From the NCBI RefSeq assembly GCF_901709675.1, contig NC_051095.1, positions 26,581,956 to 26,645,955 on the forward strand: a stretch of DNA of 64,000 nt, read 5' to 3'. The translations under genes were made by a program, and so were the position numbers. The DNA is from Syngnathus acus (taxonomy: Eukaryota; Chordata; Actinopteri; Syngnathiformes; Syngnathidae). The notes below the pieces were generated by a model. It saw only the letters and a program-made list of their open reading frames with translations, did no database searches and was not told where the DNA came from. Within the stretch, counting starts at the first letter, position 1. Each line of letters begins with the position of its first letter. Below are positions 41,584 to 53,007 of this stretch, one piece after another.

Positions 41584-43646
41584 ACCTCTAAAATGTAGAT
41601 GTCGCTGGTGCCACTTCTCGTGGGCGTAGAGTCCGATCCTTGAGCCGCATAACCGCTCACAGAGGGAGCAGGGGAACCCAGATACCAGGGGGTTACCAGC
41701 TGCCTGCTGGTGTCGTTGAATGCGCCTCTTGGAACGTCTGTCTTGATTGGTTTGGTGTATTTTTGAAACTGCAGTGGCATAAGTGATCTGCCAGGTTGAT
41801 CTGTCGAGCTGCGTAGTGTTGATGTTGGATTGCTTTAAGAGGGCCCTGGTGTAGTCCTTAAAGCACCGCTTTTGCCCCCAACAGAGCGCTTTGCACCTCT
41901 CAGTTGGCCATAGAGGACTTGGCGGGGCAGACGGTCATCAGGCATACGGATGGTGTGTCCAATCCACCGAAGATGCTTTTTAGCCACGGCCTCTTCCATG
42001 CAGATGGAGTTGGTGTTTTTGAGGATGTCTGTATAGGGGACTCAATCCTCCCAGGACAGGCCAAGGATCCTCCGCAGGCAGCGTATGTGGAAGGCCTCCA
42101 GCTTGTTGATGTGTTGACGGTATGGGGTCCATGTCTCCGCTCCATAGAGGAGAGTGGAGAGACATACTGTGTTGTACACAGCGATCTTCGTGCTGCCCTT
42201 CAGATTATGGTTTCCAAAAACTCTGCGGCGTAGGCGACCAAAGGATGATGAAGGTTTATTGATGCGGGCGTGCAGTTCAGTGTCAAGGGAGCAGCATGAG
42301 GACAAAGTGGAGCCAAGGTAAGTGAAGCGATCCACTGTGTTGAGTGGAATGCCATTTATTTGGAAACTAGGGGGTGAGGAGGTAGAGGTAGCGAGTTGGG
42401 ACATGATTTCAGTTTTTTGAATGTTGACCTGGAGACCAAATGATTGGTACAGGCAGGAAATTGAGTTCAGGGCGTGCTGCATAGCATTATCCATAATGTG
42501 TGGGTCGACAGGGGTGGTGTGATTGAGAAGACTCAAAATGGTTTGCCCAACGAGCAAGGATATCATGGCGGTCCTTAAGGAGCGAGGAGCCGTCAGCTGA
42601 CCGGACTGGAGCAATCGCCCGCTTCCTGGGGCCATACAATGCTTTGATGGCATCGGAGAAGCCCTGAATGTTGTTGCAGTCTGCCAGGTTTTGGATCTCG
42701 TGTGCCTTCTGCACCCACCAGGTGTCCTCCATTGTTCGCAGGGCTCGCTGGGTTGCTGTTTTTGCTGCAATAAAGGTGTTTTTCAGGATAAGAGATGTGG
42801 GGCAGGACAGGAGAGCTTTGTGGGCCTTGTGTTTCATTTTTAAAAGTGACTGTATCTCAATTGAGTTGCAGTCAAACTAGTCTTGGTGATGTTTCCTTGA
42901 TTGGCCAAGCACTTCTGAGGCTGCACTATAAATGGCCTCGCGCAGAGCTGGCCAGTCAGCTGATTCCTCTGGGATCTTTCCAAGGTTTTCAGCAAGGAGC
43001 TGCTGAAGGTTAGCTTTGGTGGTGGGGCTGTTCAGTGCTGCACAGTTGAGCCTTTTGTTTGGAGCTGTCCTAGGACCATGGTATTGAATGCTCATGCGGA
43101 GTTTGGACCTGACCATGAGGTGGTCAGTCCAGCACTCAGCTCCACGCATGACACGGGTGATGAGGACATCCTGCATGTCCTTTTGGCGGACAATCACATA
43201 GTCCAGGAGATGCTAGTGTTTTGAGCGGGGGTGTTGCCAGGTGGTCTCAAACCTGTTCTTCATCTGGAAGATGGTGTTCGTGATGACCAGATTGTTTGCC
43301 GAAGTTGTTAGTGAGGTTCTTTCTGTGAGGGTCTTGAGCCACTGTTACTTGTTACTTACTGCACAGAGGGAGAGAAGCCGAAGTCCGTTGTTGTTCATTT
43401 TCCCCACTCCGTGCTGGCCAATCACTTTACTCCATACTAGGTGTTCCGTGCCCACCCTAGCATTGAAGTCTCCCATGACTATGAGCTTGTCCATAGCCGT
43501 TTTCTTTCTGTAGGATTGTGTCAAGTGCTCTGTAGAAATCCTCCTTTGTGTTAAACACTGGTGAACGTGGCAAAGTGTTTCTTTGCCAGGGGGATGCACC
43601 ATGTCATCAGCCTTTCATTGATGCCAATAGGGGATTCCGGGATGCG

Positions 43647-43934
43647 CTATAGCAGTTTGGACTTCACAGCAAAACCAACTCCATGATTACGGTGAGTGCC
43701 TTCAGGGACCCCTTTCCAGAAGAAGGTATACCGTGCACCAACTTCTGTCAGGGAGTCCTCTCCATGTAGTCTGGTCTCACTGAGAGCTGCAATGTCAATG
43801 TTATATCTTGCAAACTCCATGGCCACAAGTGCTGTCCTCCGGTGGGGCCTGTCAGAAGTTACAGCCAGGTCCAGCAGTGTGCGAACGTTCCACGCAGCAA
43901 TGCATAGATTTTTTCTTAAACCAGGGGTGTCCAA
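43647..43934 (-). pseudogene. LINE C endonuclease N-terminal part, copy B
   Basis: Open for 95 codons and APE-like: WNVRTLLDLAV, ALVAMEFARYNIDIAALSET and GVGFAVKSKLL. A stop and frameshifts follow; later endonuclease pieces ([20 protein letters not shown] at about 43490) are in another frame. Confidence 0.8.
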
Positions 43935-44933
43935 ACCTTTTGCAAGGAGGGCCAGATTTAATAAAGTGAAGGGGCCCGGGGGCCAATAGTTTTTTCAGAC
44001 ATTTTTTAACTACAAAAATTTCATGCAAATACACACTGTTATAAAACAAATTTCATTGTCACAATTGTCTTTATTTTTCAAATGACAAAATAAACAAATA
44101 TAAGCCATTCAGGCAGATGTGAACAACTCTAAAAACACAAATTCTGCCTTTCATTCCTATCTGAAGATTCAGATAACATTGAACAAACTGTTTGAAATAC
44201 CTTACATTTAAATGAGTTTAAAATTATTTTTGCCTCATGAACATTTTACACAGGAGTTACAAGTAATGCAAATTTGTCTGTTATTATTAAAACTTAAAAC
44301 ACGTGAGTTTTGCTCTTGTCATTTGCAATATCTTTCAGAAAGTAATAGTTTGTGTCATGTCTACAGGTTTATAACATCAACAGTATTAACATGGCCACTT
44401 CGTAATATTTAATATTAAGTAATATTTAATTTTTATTTAATTTTGACTCACAGCCCCGCGTGAAGAATCGCTGTTGTGATGCCATTTCAGCTTGGAGCTG
44501 CTTCACTTTATCAGCGCGGTTACTCCCTGTTAGCTTGTCGTATGTGTCAGCATGTTTAGTCTACTAGTGTCTCTTTAAGTTGAAATCCTTAAACAAGGCA
44601 ACCGTCTCTTTAGAAATTAGACAAACACAATTGCCTTGATTTTCAGCGAAGAAGTATTGTAATTCCCATTTCTCTTGAAAGCGACGTTCCTCAATGTCAA
44701 CTGTCCTCGTTTTCTTTGCAGTCGCCATGGCAGAAATGAGCGGCGAGGGGTGGTGCTGCCACCCTTTGGTAATAGGAGGAATTACAGGTTCAAGTTTCAT
44801 TTTTTTTTTTTTATATTCAGTTTGACAGTGCAGGCGGTCCATAAATAATACATTATAAGACCGAAGCTGCGGGCCATATGAAATCTGATCGGGGGCCAGA
44901 TTTGGCCCGCGGGCCGGACTTTGGACATGGCTG
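43922..44933 (-). mobile_element. hAT deletion derivative (family F), 1012 bp, in LINE C
   Basis: Starts CAGGGGTGTCCAAACC and ends ggactttggacatggctg. Perfect 8-bp duplication TCTTAAAC (43914-43921 and 44934-44941). The minus strand keeps an N-terminal BED-finger segment (44842-44564) only. A relative of the element at 10358. Confidence 0.93.
44564..44728 (-). pseudogene. hAT family F, BED-finger N-terminus
   Basis: MATAKKTRTVDIEERRFQEK, WELQYFFAENQGNCVCLIS, KETVALFKDFNLKRH then a stop. The finger's second cysteine (CVCLIC in relatives) is serine here, so the zinc site is probably lost. The frame is open further upstream but without family-like sequence. Confidence 0.65.
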
Positions 44934-45618
44934 TCTTAAACCTTTTTTGTAATTTCGACCGCGGCGGGGGATGCTCCGACAATTGCGGTTTACCGTCCGG
45001 AGTGTGAAGAGCAGACAATTTTTAGACCACCTTTTCTAGGTCCTACCCCATCTCAGGGGTGTGCAGTGTGGAGCTGCAGAGTCACAATGGAAGCTGCCGA
45101 GGAGATGCGCTGCTCCATCCCACAATCTCAACGACCATCATTCCATTGCCGCCTTTGACTAGGCACTCCCAGCCACATCCTTAGCCTGTGCCCACCGCCA
45201 TTCCACATCGCCACAGGGCTTTTTGGGGAGGGGAGGGGGGCTTGGAGAAGGGGGGGGGCAAAATGCTTGCGCAAAGGTGGGGATTAAGGTGAGGATGTGG
45301 GTGCGCAGTCCACATTCCCACCGTCTTCACTCCTACCAGGTGAAATCTCCAGTGGCATGAGAGAACCCATGACGACCTTCGACTGGCAGGAGTTGCAGGG
45401 GGCTGCCGGTGGTCCGATTTATTGGACTCCGCCTATGCCTGTCCCCAGGTACAGGTTTGGGATCACTCTTAGTCTGGTCTCTACCCTTTGACCTGTTCGA
45501 CTTGGGTGACCCTGCCAGGAGTACGAGACTCCAGCCGACATAGCTCTAGGGGTCACAGAGACACGCAAAGTGCCTCACCACGATAAGGTGGTGATCCCGT
45601 CAAGGCACCGGGACACAC

Positions 45619-45629
45619 ATACACGCACG

Positions 45630-45701
<72 letters not shown>

Positions 45702-45739
45702 CGCGCACACACACACAAACACACTCACACACACACAAT
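45619..45739. repeat. (CA)n microsatellite at the 5' end of LINE C copy B
   Basis: About 120 bp of CA with acgc and atgcgcgc interruptions. Confidence 0.95.
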
Positions 45740-45878
45740 GCCGTTTAATAATGTGAACATTTACTGTCTAAATCTACATGGTAATCATAATGAGTACATT
45801 ATTAAAAAAAATGGCTACTGTGAAAGAATAGCTAAGAAATAAGAATATCACGTCTCCGCTCCTCAGTGGCGCCGATTG

Positions 45879-46060
45879 TCACGCGAAGTAGAACTAACCC
45901 ACGCCTCCTCCCACTCGTAGCCTCGTGTTACATTGTTTGTTGTCATGGTGTCAGTTTGCGTCTCTGCCCCGCGTCTGCGCATTCGGCCCTCCCCGCCTGA
46001 GTCTACCTGTAATTGTTGTAATCGCCATCACCTGCCTCCCTTCACCCATCTTGTACTTTG
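45879..46060 (+). repeat. Outer flank of Tc1 element B copy 2 (possible LTR U3)
   Basis: tgtcacgcgaagtagaacta to cacccatcttgtactttg. Past the Tc1 insertion the text continues TATTTAAGTCCTGTCTGCGT, so the TA target of Tc1 sits in what may be a TATA box. This flank is absent beside copy 1 of the Tc1. Confidence 0.45.
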
Positions 46061-46109
46061 TACAAACCGGATTCGGTTGAAGTTGGGAAATTGTGTAAAA
46101 TGTAAATAA

Positions 46110-46308
46110 AGTCAAAAGTCAAAGTCAAAGTCAGCTTTATTGTCAATCCCTTCATATGGCAAGACACACAAAGAAACCGAAATTCCGTTTCCTCTATCCC
46201 ACGGTGACGAGACATACAAGTAGACGACACAAAATAAAAACAAGAAGGCACAAACAATAAATAATAAATAAAAAAATAATAAATAAATAAAATGAGCGAA
46301 ATAATAAC
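46110..46308 (-). mobile_element. LINE 3'-end fragment (family with GACTTTGA tail)
   Basis: gtcaaagtcaaagtcagctt followed by caagacacacaaagaaaccg and tcccacggtgacgagacata. The same fragment is at 51348-51672. On the minus strand the tail is (ttgact)n, a typical non-LTR 3' end; 5'-truncated and non-coding. Confidence 0.75.
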
Positions 46309-47088
46309 AAAATACAATGATTTGAAAATCCTTTTCAACCTATATTCAATTGAATACACTACAAAGGCAACATATTTAATGCTCAAATTCATAAACTTCA
46401 TTTTATTTTTCAAATAATAATTAACTTAGAATTTCATGGCTGCAACACGTGCAGTAGAAGTTGGGAAAGGGCATGTTTACCACTTCGTTACATCACCTTT
46501 CCTTTTAATAACACTCAATAAACGTTTTGGAAAAGAGGAGACTAATTCTCTTAGCTTCTCATGTGGAATTCTTTCCCATTCTTGCTTGATGAACCGCTTC
46601 TGTTGTTCAACAGTCCGGGGTCTTCCCTGTCATATTTTACGCTTCATAATGTACCACACATTTTCAATGGAAGACAGGTTTGGACTGCAAGCGGGCCAGG
46701 GGAGAACCTGGACTCTTTTACTTCGAAGCCACGCTGTTGTAACACGTGCAGAATGTGGCTTGGCATTATCTTGCTGAAATAAGCAGGGTCGTCCATGAAA
46801 AAGACGTCGCTTGGACGGCAGCATATGTTGCTCCAAAATCTGTATGTACTTTTCAGCATTTATGTTGCCTTCACAGAAATGTAAGTCACCCATGCCATGG
46901 GAACTAATGCACCCCCATACCATCACAGATGTTGGCTTTTGAACTTTGCGTTGATAACAGTCCGGATGGTCCGCTTCCTCTTTGCTTTGCATGGTAGAGT
47001 CTTAATCCGCACTTACTGATGTAGTGACGAACTATATTTACTGACAGTGGTTTTCTGAAGTTTTCCTGAGCCCATTTGGTGATATCCT

Positions 47089-47388
47089 TTACACACTCAT
47101 GTCGGTTTTTAAGGCAGTGCTGAGGGATCGAAGGTCACGGTCAATCAGTGTTGGTTTCCGGCCGTGGCGCTTACGTGCAGTGATTTCACCAGATTCTGTG
47201 AACCTTTTGATGATATTATGGACCGTAGATGTTGAAAACCCTAAATTCCTTGCAATTTTGCTTTGAGAAATGTTGTTCTTAAACTGTTCAACTATTTTCT
47301 CACGCAGTTGTGGACAAAGTGGTGAACCTCGCCCCATCCTTGCTTGTGAATGACTGAGCATGTTTGGGTAGGCTCCTTTTATACCCAA
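47089..47388 (-). pseudogene. Tc1-like transposase N-terminus, copy 2
   Basis: MGIKGAYPNMLSHSQARMGR, then QLREKIVEQFKNNISQSKIA, TVHNIIKRFTESGEITARKR and TDMSV, stop. Matches 5457-5768 almost residue for residue, including the terminal stop. Confidence 0.78.
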
Positions 47389-47745
47389 TCATGGTACCCA
47401 ATTAGCCTGATCAGATGTGGGATGTTCCAAATAGGTGTTTCATGAGGTTTTCTCAGCTTTCTCAGTATCTTTTGCCACCTTTCCCAACTTCTACTGGAAG
47501 TGCTGCAGCCATGAAATTCGAAGTTAATTATTATTTGGCAAAAAACAATGACGTTTCTCAGTTTGAACATTAAATATATTCTCTTTGTAGTGTATTCAAT
47601 GGAATATGGGTTGAGAAGGATTTTCAAATCGTTGTTTAAATTTCGTTGTACATGTGACAATGACAATAAAGATCTATTCTATTCTGTATTTCGGTTTTAT
47701 TTACATTTTACACAATTTCCTAACTTCAACCGAATCCGATTTCTA

Positions 47746-48410
47746 TTTAAGTCCTGTCTGCGTGTCACTCCCGGTCGGATCGTCCTGTTAGTAAGCCCTC
47801 CCTGGTTTCTTGTTTGCCAGTTTGTTCCTGTCTGTTTGCCTCCCCATTAGTCTTGCTATGTCCTCCTGCCTGTTTGTTCCCCTCATCCTCTCCTCCACCC
47901 CCCCTTTTCCCTTCAAGAAACCCTGGTCTAAGGTGCATTTGGTCACCCTGCTCCATTCCGCACATGACAAAGAATATCATCAGATAGACAAGATGAGTAA
48001 TAAAAGCAACACAAAATAGCGGTCTGGGCATGAACTGGAGGTAATGTGCAAAAAGGTGACCCATCTTAACTCCTGTTCCCAAATTTATGCACTCATATTT
48101 TGCACACTGGTAAATTGCACTTATTGTGTTCTTGTCTGGATGAGCTGGAAAGTGGCTTTGAAGTGTCTCTGCAGTCAGCCAGGCCACGTAGGGGAAGTTG
48201 GCAGCAAGAGTGAAGAAAAAAGATAAAAACAAAAGTGGAAGATTGAAAAAGACGTGGTCAGGGGGAGCTCTCTAGCAGTGCCGGCCTGGTGTTGCAGACC
48301 TTGCTTTTCCAGGGTTCGGCCTGGTTTGGGCCTCAAAGAGGTTCTGGCAAACTGGGTCCACCATGGTGGAGTCGGTAATAACCGACGTAAGCTCACACTC
48401 GCTCCCTTTG
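47746..48410. repeat. Repeated segment (copy 2) beside Tc1 element B
   Basis: Inverted counterpart of 4502-5164, very similar throughout (155-codon frame on the minus strand, 48232-47765). Similarity stops near 48410, where copy 1 meets a truncated Tc1. See the entry at 4502. Confidence 0.7.
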
Positions 48411-49965
48411 TTCCAAGAGACTGCCTTTTGGATGGGATGCGTGGGACCGTGCTGGCACACAGCCAAACAAAAAATAATTGATTTCAGGACAAAAAGTATT
48501 AAAGTCACGTGCAAGTTCCGGTAACAAAGGACCTCAAGCCCGCTGACCCCAGTGGAGAGGGGAGATTTTCAGCAAAGGTTCTAGCAAGACAGAGACCAGG
48601 AAGAGAGAGAAAGGGAAAATGGCTTCGGTTTATAAACTCAAGAAAACAAACCCGCCTCCCACTCACGGATAGGCTGAACTGGCTTTATGCGTCAATGTCA
48701 GCCCGTGTACAAATAGCTGTAATTTGAACAGAATGGAGTTATGATGATTCAGAGGCATAGTTTTTGGTAATTTGTAATGATACTTTGAGTATAACAAAAC
48801 TAGCTTTGAAATCTAGTCAGAGAAAAACCTGAAAAACTGCACATTGTATTTATAAAATATATTAGATTAGATTAGACTCGACTAGAGTACTTTATTTATC
48901 CCACAGTGGGGAAAAAGAGTGCAAGAATACAAGAAACGTGTGCATGTTTCAATAGATTAATCTAGGAAAGTCACATGCAGAACATAATCAGAGATGGATC
49001 ACAAAATGAAACATAGGAATGCAGTCTCTCAAGGTTCTTCTCAAAATGTCTCCGTTTTTAATGGTTGATCAATGCATACAGTATATTGCATGACTTCTGC
49101 TGGTTGGGGGGTCATTGGAATGTTGAAATGTGCATGCCCAGGATGGGATGGGGGGGGTCTTCAGGCACCAAATCCGAGCCGCACTGAGTGGAGAGAAATC
49201 TGAAGGCAATTATCGCTACAACTGTATAAAATTAATATAGGCATAGACTATATACTATGCAGTTGGTTTCTTAGGGAAAGCAGTGGATGTTTGGACAGCA
49301 TACACTCAACATTAAAAGAAAACGTGTAATCTTATAATTAAAATAAGTTGCTTTTTTATTCCCCAAACCTGTCTTTTGAACTTTCCCTTAATTGGGAGTA
49401 ACATTAACTGATATTTGACTTTTGACTCTAGCTCAAGCTGAATTCTGAACATATTTCTTATTATTTTATATTTGAAGTTATCATCCTAATGTAGTAAAAT
49501 GTAAACCCACTCGTACACTAACTCCAAGTGAGCTAGCTAGAAAAGGCCGTAAGTAAAATAGCCTGTAACTGCGCTGCAATTTTAGTTAAACTAATTTCAT
49601 GATAACATCATTAATCACCTGTCTGTTCTTCTTTTTTGTTTTTTCTTCCTTCCTTGGGCGCTAGGAGGCACATGAATCAGCATGCCAGGCACAGCGCAGT
49701 TTGAGGGGGGGCAATTGAATGGGGTCTGTGGCGAAATTGCAGGCAGACATTTTGGTCGTTTTTGTTGTTAATATTGAAAAATAATAGTATAATAAATAAA
49801 GAAGTATTTATAACAAATATGTCTCCTCCCTGGTGCCCTTTCTACTCTCTGGCGCCCTTAGCAAAGGAACGGACAGCTCTATTGGCACCTATTTAAGAAC
49901 ACCACTGTAAGTCTTGATAAATGTACTACTACCCAAAGTGATTGTTTGATGACATTTGACCAAAC
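48411..49965. other. Unassigned intron with one short LINE-like tail
   Basis: At 48862-48925 attagattagattagactcg and actttatttatcccacagtg look like the reversed 3' end of a fish LINE or SINE. Otherwise I see no gene or repeat; composition is AT-rich. Confidence 0.4.
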
Positions 49966-50445
49966 TCTTTCCTTTCAAAAACACATTAAGAACATTACTA
50001 CAACTGCGTTTTTTCACCTCCGCAATATGACTAAGCTTTATCCCATTTTTTCAACATGCATTGCAGAAATTATTAAATGTATTTGTTACATCACGCCTCA
50101 ATTATTTTAATGTATTGTTTTCTGGTTTTCCTATGTCTAGCATTCAATGTTTCCAGTTAGTACAAAATGTACAATATTTTGTATTGTTTCATATTGTGTG
50201 TTAAATGTTGCCCATTCTGCATCCATTGTAGCCTTGTTTTCACGGACGGGGAATCCTCCCACCTGCGTTACCTTCTCAAGGTTTCTTATTTTTTCCCCCG
50301 TAGGGGTTTTGTAAGTTTTTTCTTGCTCTCCCGGGAGTTAAGATCAGGTGATGTCGGGAATAATTGTCAATTGTGGCCATGTGAAGCCCTTGAGACGTTT
50401 TTGTGATTAAGGGCTATATAAGTAAATTTGACTTGACTTAATAGA
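49966..50445 (+). mobile_element. LINE family 1, 5'-truncated decayed copy
   Basis: Readable NITTTAFFHLRN and then a broken reverse-transcriptase C-terminus, a deletion, and the family 3' UTR (gcccattctgcatccattgt, gtgaagcccttgagacgttt, agggctatataagtaaattt) with the (acttg)n-type tail. Confidence 0.75.
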
Positions 50446-50969
50446 AGGGGGGATGTGATGAAACCAGGCTGACTACCAACTGAAACCGAGAGCGCGTCCA
50501 CAGCTCGGTTTTCATCCCTGGGAGTCCAACGAAGTCGGTGATGATAGTAGGGTTGTATATGTGTGTGTATGTCATGTGTCTGTGTGCGTATCAGAGCGTC
50601 CAGAGCTGCTTCACCAGTCTTGTCTCATGTATTGGAAACGTACTTGGCATAAAAGTCTTGGGAGGAGGGGTGAGAGCTAGTGAATCACTGAATCATCAAT
50701 ATTCATACGATCTGTCGAGCCGGGTATATAAAAAAATTCTTAGGTGGAATTTAATACCTTTTTAATACCGTCACAATATTTTTTAATACCAACACGACTT
50801 CAAGCTCCAACTATTTAAGCTTCAGTGTTCGGGCTTAGTAAATAATAACTACAAAAACTAAATAGTTTTTCATTGTTACGTGTAGAAAGAGCACACACCA
50901 CTTTTGTAGCACTACACTGTTTTATAATCATTTCATCATCTGATGGAGGATTCAGACAACATTAGCCTC
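50446..50969. other. Unassigned intron
   Basis: No supported gene. gtggaatttaatacctttttaatacc near 50741 resembles a piece at 56690-56840 and may belong to one old repeat. Confidence 0.35.
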
Positions 50970-51052
50970 CAATTATGGCTTTACATTTTCCTTCAGTACA
51001 ACATCAGCTAGATATGTTTTTTAATTAAATACATTTGCCAATATTATAACTA
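50970..51052 (+). repeat. 83-bp direct repeat, left copy
   Basis: caattatggctttacatttt to aatattataacta; recurs at 55735-55817 with one mismatch that I can see. The two copies bracket the pogo/LTR block. Confidence 0.92.
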
Positions 51053-51347
51053 CCGTATTTTTCGGACTAAAAGTCCCGTTTTTTCTCATAGTTTGGGTGG
51101 GGGGGCGACTTATGTGTAATTATTCACAAATTTTTACTTGATCATTAACACATTACTTACTTACTAGTATAGTTGATCACTTCACGCATGGAATAATTGG
51201 AGCCTCACTGACAATGAGTTCCACTCACTGACTTCCGCAGTCAGGAGATTTAATGTTTTGGAGTGACACAGATGGTTCGATAAACTTGTTATTTATGTTA
51301 TAGTTATTTGATACATATATAGTTTATTTACAGCAGCAACGTCTATG

Positions 51348-51672
51348 TCAAAGTCAAAGTCTGCTTTATTGTCAACCTCTCCACATGCCAAGACACACAA
51401 AGAAATCGAAATTACGTTTCCACTATCCCACGGTGACAAGACATAGTACACGACATACATACAAGCAAACAACACAAAATAAAAACAAGAAGGCAATGAA
51501 TAATAAGAGTGATGAATAAATAATAAATAAACAAATAACACAATAAATAAATAAGAGGAGCAAAACGGAGCAAGTGTGCATACAGCAGACAGTCAGAATA
51601 TAGCGCAAAAGTACAGGACGCTACGCAGAAGGGGGGAGAGAGTTCAGGATCCTAACAGCCTGGAGTACGTAA
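51348..51672 (-). mobile_element. LINE 3'-end fragment, second copy
   Basis: tcaaagtcaaagtctgcttt to cctaacagcctggagtac. Longer than the copy at 46110. GTCTATG at 51341-51347 and 51673-51679 is a target duplication. Confidence 0.8.
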
Positions 51673-52754
51673 GTCTATGTTGTTAGACTTCAGAAGTTTC
51701 CGATTGTCTAGCAAGGCCGTGAAGGCAGCGGGGGGGGGGAAGAGCGCTCATCATCGCTTGCTGTGTTGGCTCATATGTTTAGCTCTTGTTTTGTGAAATA
51801 AAGAGCCGGTTACCAAACACACGTCTTGCCTGGTACTTTGGTAACGCTATAACGCTACAATATAGTTATATAGTATATAACTATATTGTACTCCCCGGGA
51901 GTCCGCGCCGCAATCGGCGGCATACGGAGTCCCCGCCGCAATCGGCGGCATACAGGGAGTCCCAGCCACAATCGGCGGCATACAGGGAGTGACTATAATA
52001 TATACGTAGATCTGTGGAATAATTGGAGCCGCAACTGACGACGAGGCTGACGTCAGTGGCGCATGGAGTTCCAGACACAACAGCTGTGTTTTTATATTTT
52101 TTTTAAGTGACACAGAGGACGAAGATTTCGATGGATTTAATGATTAGGAGTGACACGGATGGTTCGATAAAATTGTTGTTCATATTATAGTGTGATATAT
52201 ATTTTATATATAGTTATATGGGCCTGTGGAATAAGTTGAATTGCAACTGACGTCAGCGGCGCACCGCACACACTTCCGGGATTAGAAGCGCCGGCGTTTA
52301 CACAAAGGACTGTCAAGTGGCATGGTGGTACAGATGGTGTAAAATTAGGTATTGAATTTGGCCCAGGCACATTGGCTATCCCAAAACATGTCGTAGTTCA
52401 AAATTTCACCAGGAGATGGTGTTAAAGCTTGACATAGGGGTGACCGGATGGAAATTAACAAATCTAATCAATTAAATTGTTAGCAATTGGGAGGACACGA
52501 CCTGTTCAAACACGTAGCAACGCACAATTTTGGAATAAGAGTTTGCTATGCCATAATTTTAAGATGTAACAGCTTGAGCAATATCAATATATGTGTTTAA
52601 GTTGGAGGAACCCATTATTGTGTTAAGTACTATTATGTGACAAGATATATGTGATTCATGTTGCAATGTTTTGTCCAACCTGTATTTAACATTGGTGTTC
52701 CATCCATACCTGAATGTATTAAGTTGAAGAGGAGACATTAAGGGCTATATACTA

Positions 52755-52988
52755 AATGCCAGAACGAGCAAAACAGGAAACACCTATTAAGGGTGATTGC
52801 TGCTTGAAGCAAGGTTGCCAAGACAACCGAGGGGCACCCACGTATTCCGGTGAGGTAATTCCGATGAGGTAATGCCAGAACGAGCAAAACAGGAAACACC
52901 TATTAAGGGTGATTGCTGCTTGAAGCAAGGTTGCCAGGACAACCGAGGTGCACCCACGTATTCCGGTGAGGTAATTCCGATGAGGTAA
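52755..52988 (+). repeat. Two 116-bp units upstream of the LTR TATA box (copy 2)
   Basis: aatgccagaacgagcaaaac begins each unit (52755 and 52871); a third partial start is at 52986. Nearly identical units. LTR copy 1 has an unrelated 58-bp repeat in this place. Confidence 0.9.
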
Positions 52989-52999
52989 TGCCAGAAGCA

Positions 53000-53007
53000 T
53001 ATAAATA
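53000..53007 (+). promoter_or_regulatory. TATA box of LTR copy 2
   Basis: TATAAATA within gcatataaatatgacg, then gacacagaacgggg. Same spacing as in copy 1. Confidence 0.65.

Larger units (their letters stand above)
41584..45615 (-). mobile_element. LINE family C, copy B, with 5' UTR, endonuclease and internally deleted RT
   Basis: Minus strand from the 5' UTR (45615-44942) through a hAT insertion (43922-44933). The endonuclease start follows (43934-43647: LCIAAWNVRTLLDLAVTSDR, DIAALSETRLHGEDSLTEVG, YTFFWKGVPEGTHRNHGVGF). Next is a pre-RT region (42837-42487: KALLSCPTSLILKNTFIAAK), then the RT C-terminal part (42770-42042: TVDRFTYLGSTLSSCCSLDT, KIAVYNTVCLSTLLYGAETW). It ends with the finger at about 41700. 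The central polymerase segment with its catalytic motifs is deleted. Confidence 0.82.
46063..47743 (-). mobile_element. Tc1-like element B, copy 2
   Basis: Ends caaaccggattcggttgaag and its inverted form at 47705-47743; TA at 46061-46062 and 47744-47745. Transposase on the minus strand: N-terminal DNA-binding region 47388-47089, then decayed DDE region (46992-46630: SVMVWGCISSHGMGDLHFCE, LFQQDNAKPHSARVTTAWLR, PDLS-like LSSIENVWYIMKRKI). Better preserved than copy 1 in the DDE part. A LINE 3' fragment is inserted at about 46110-46308. Confidence 0.88.
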
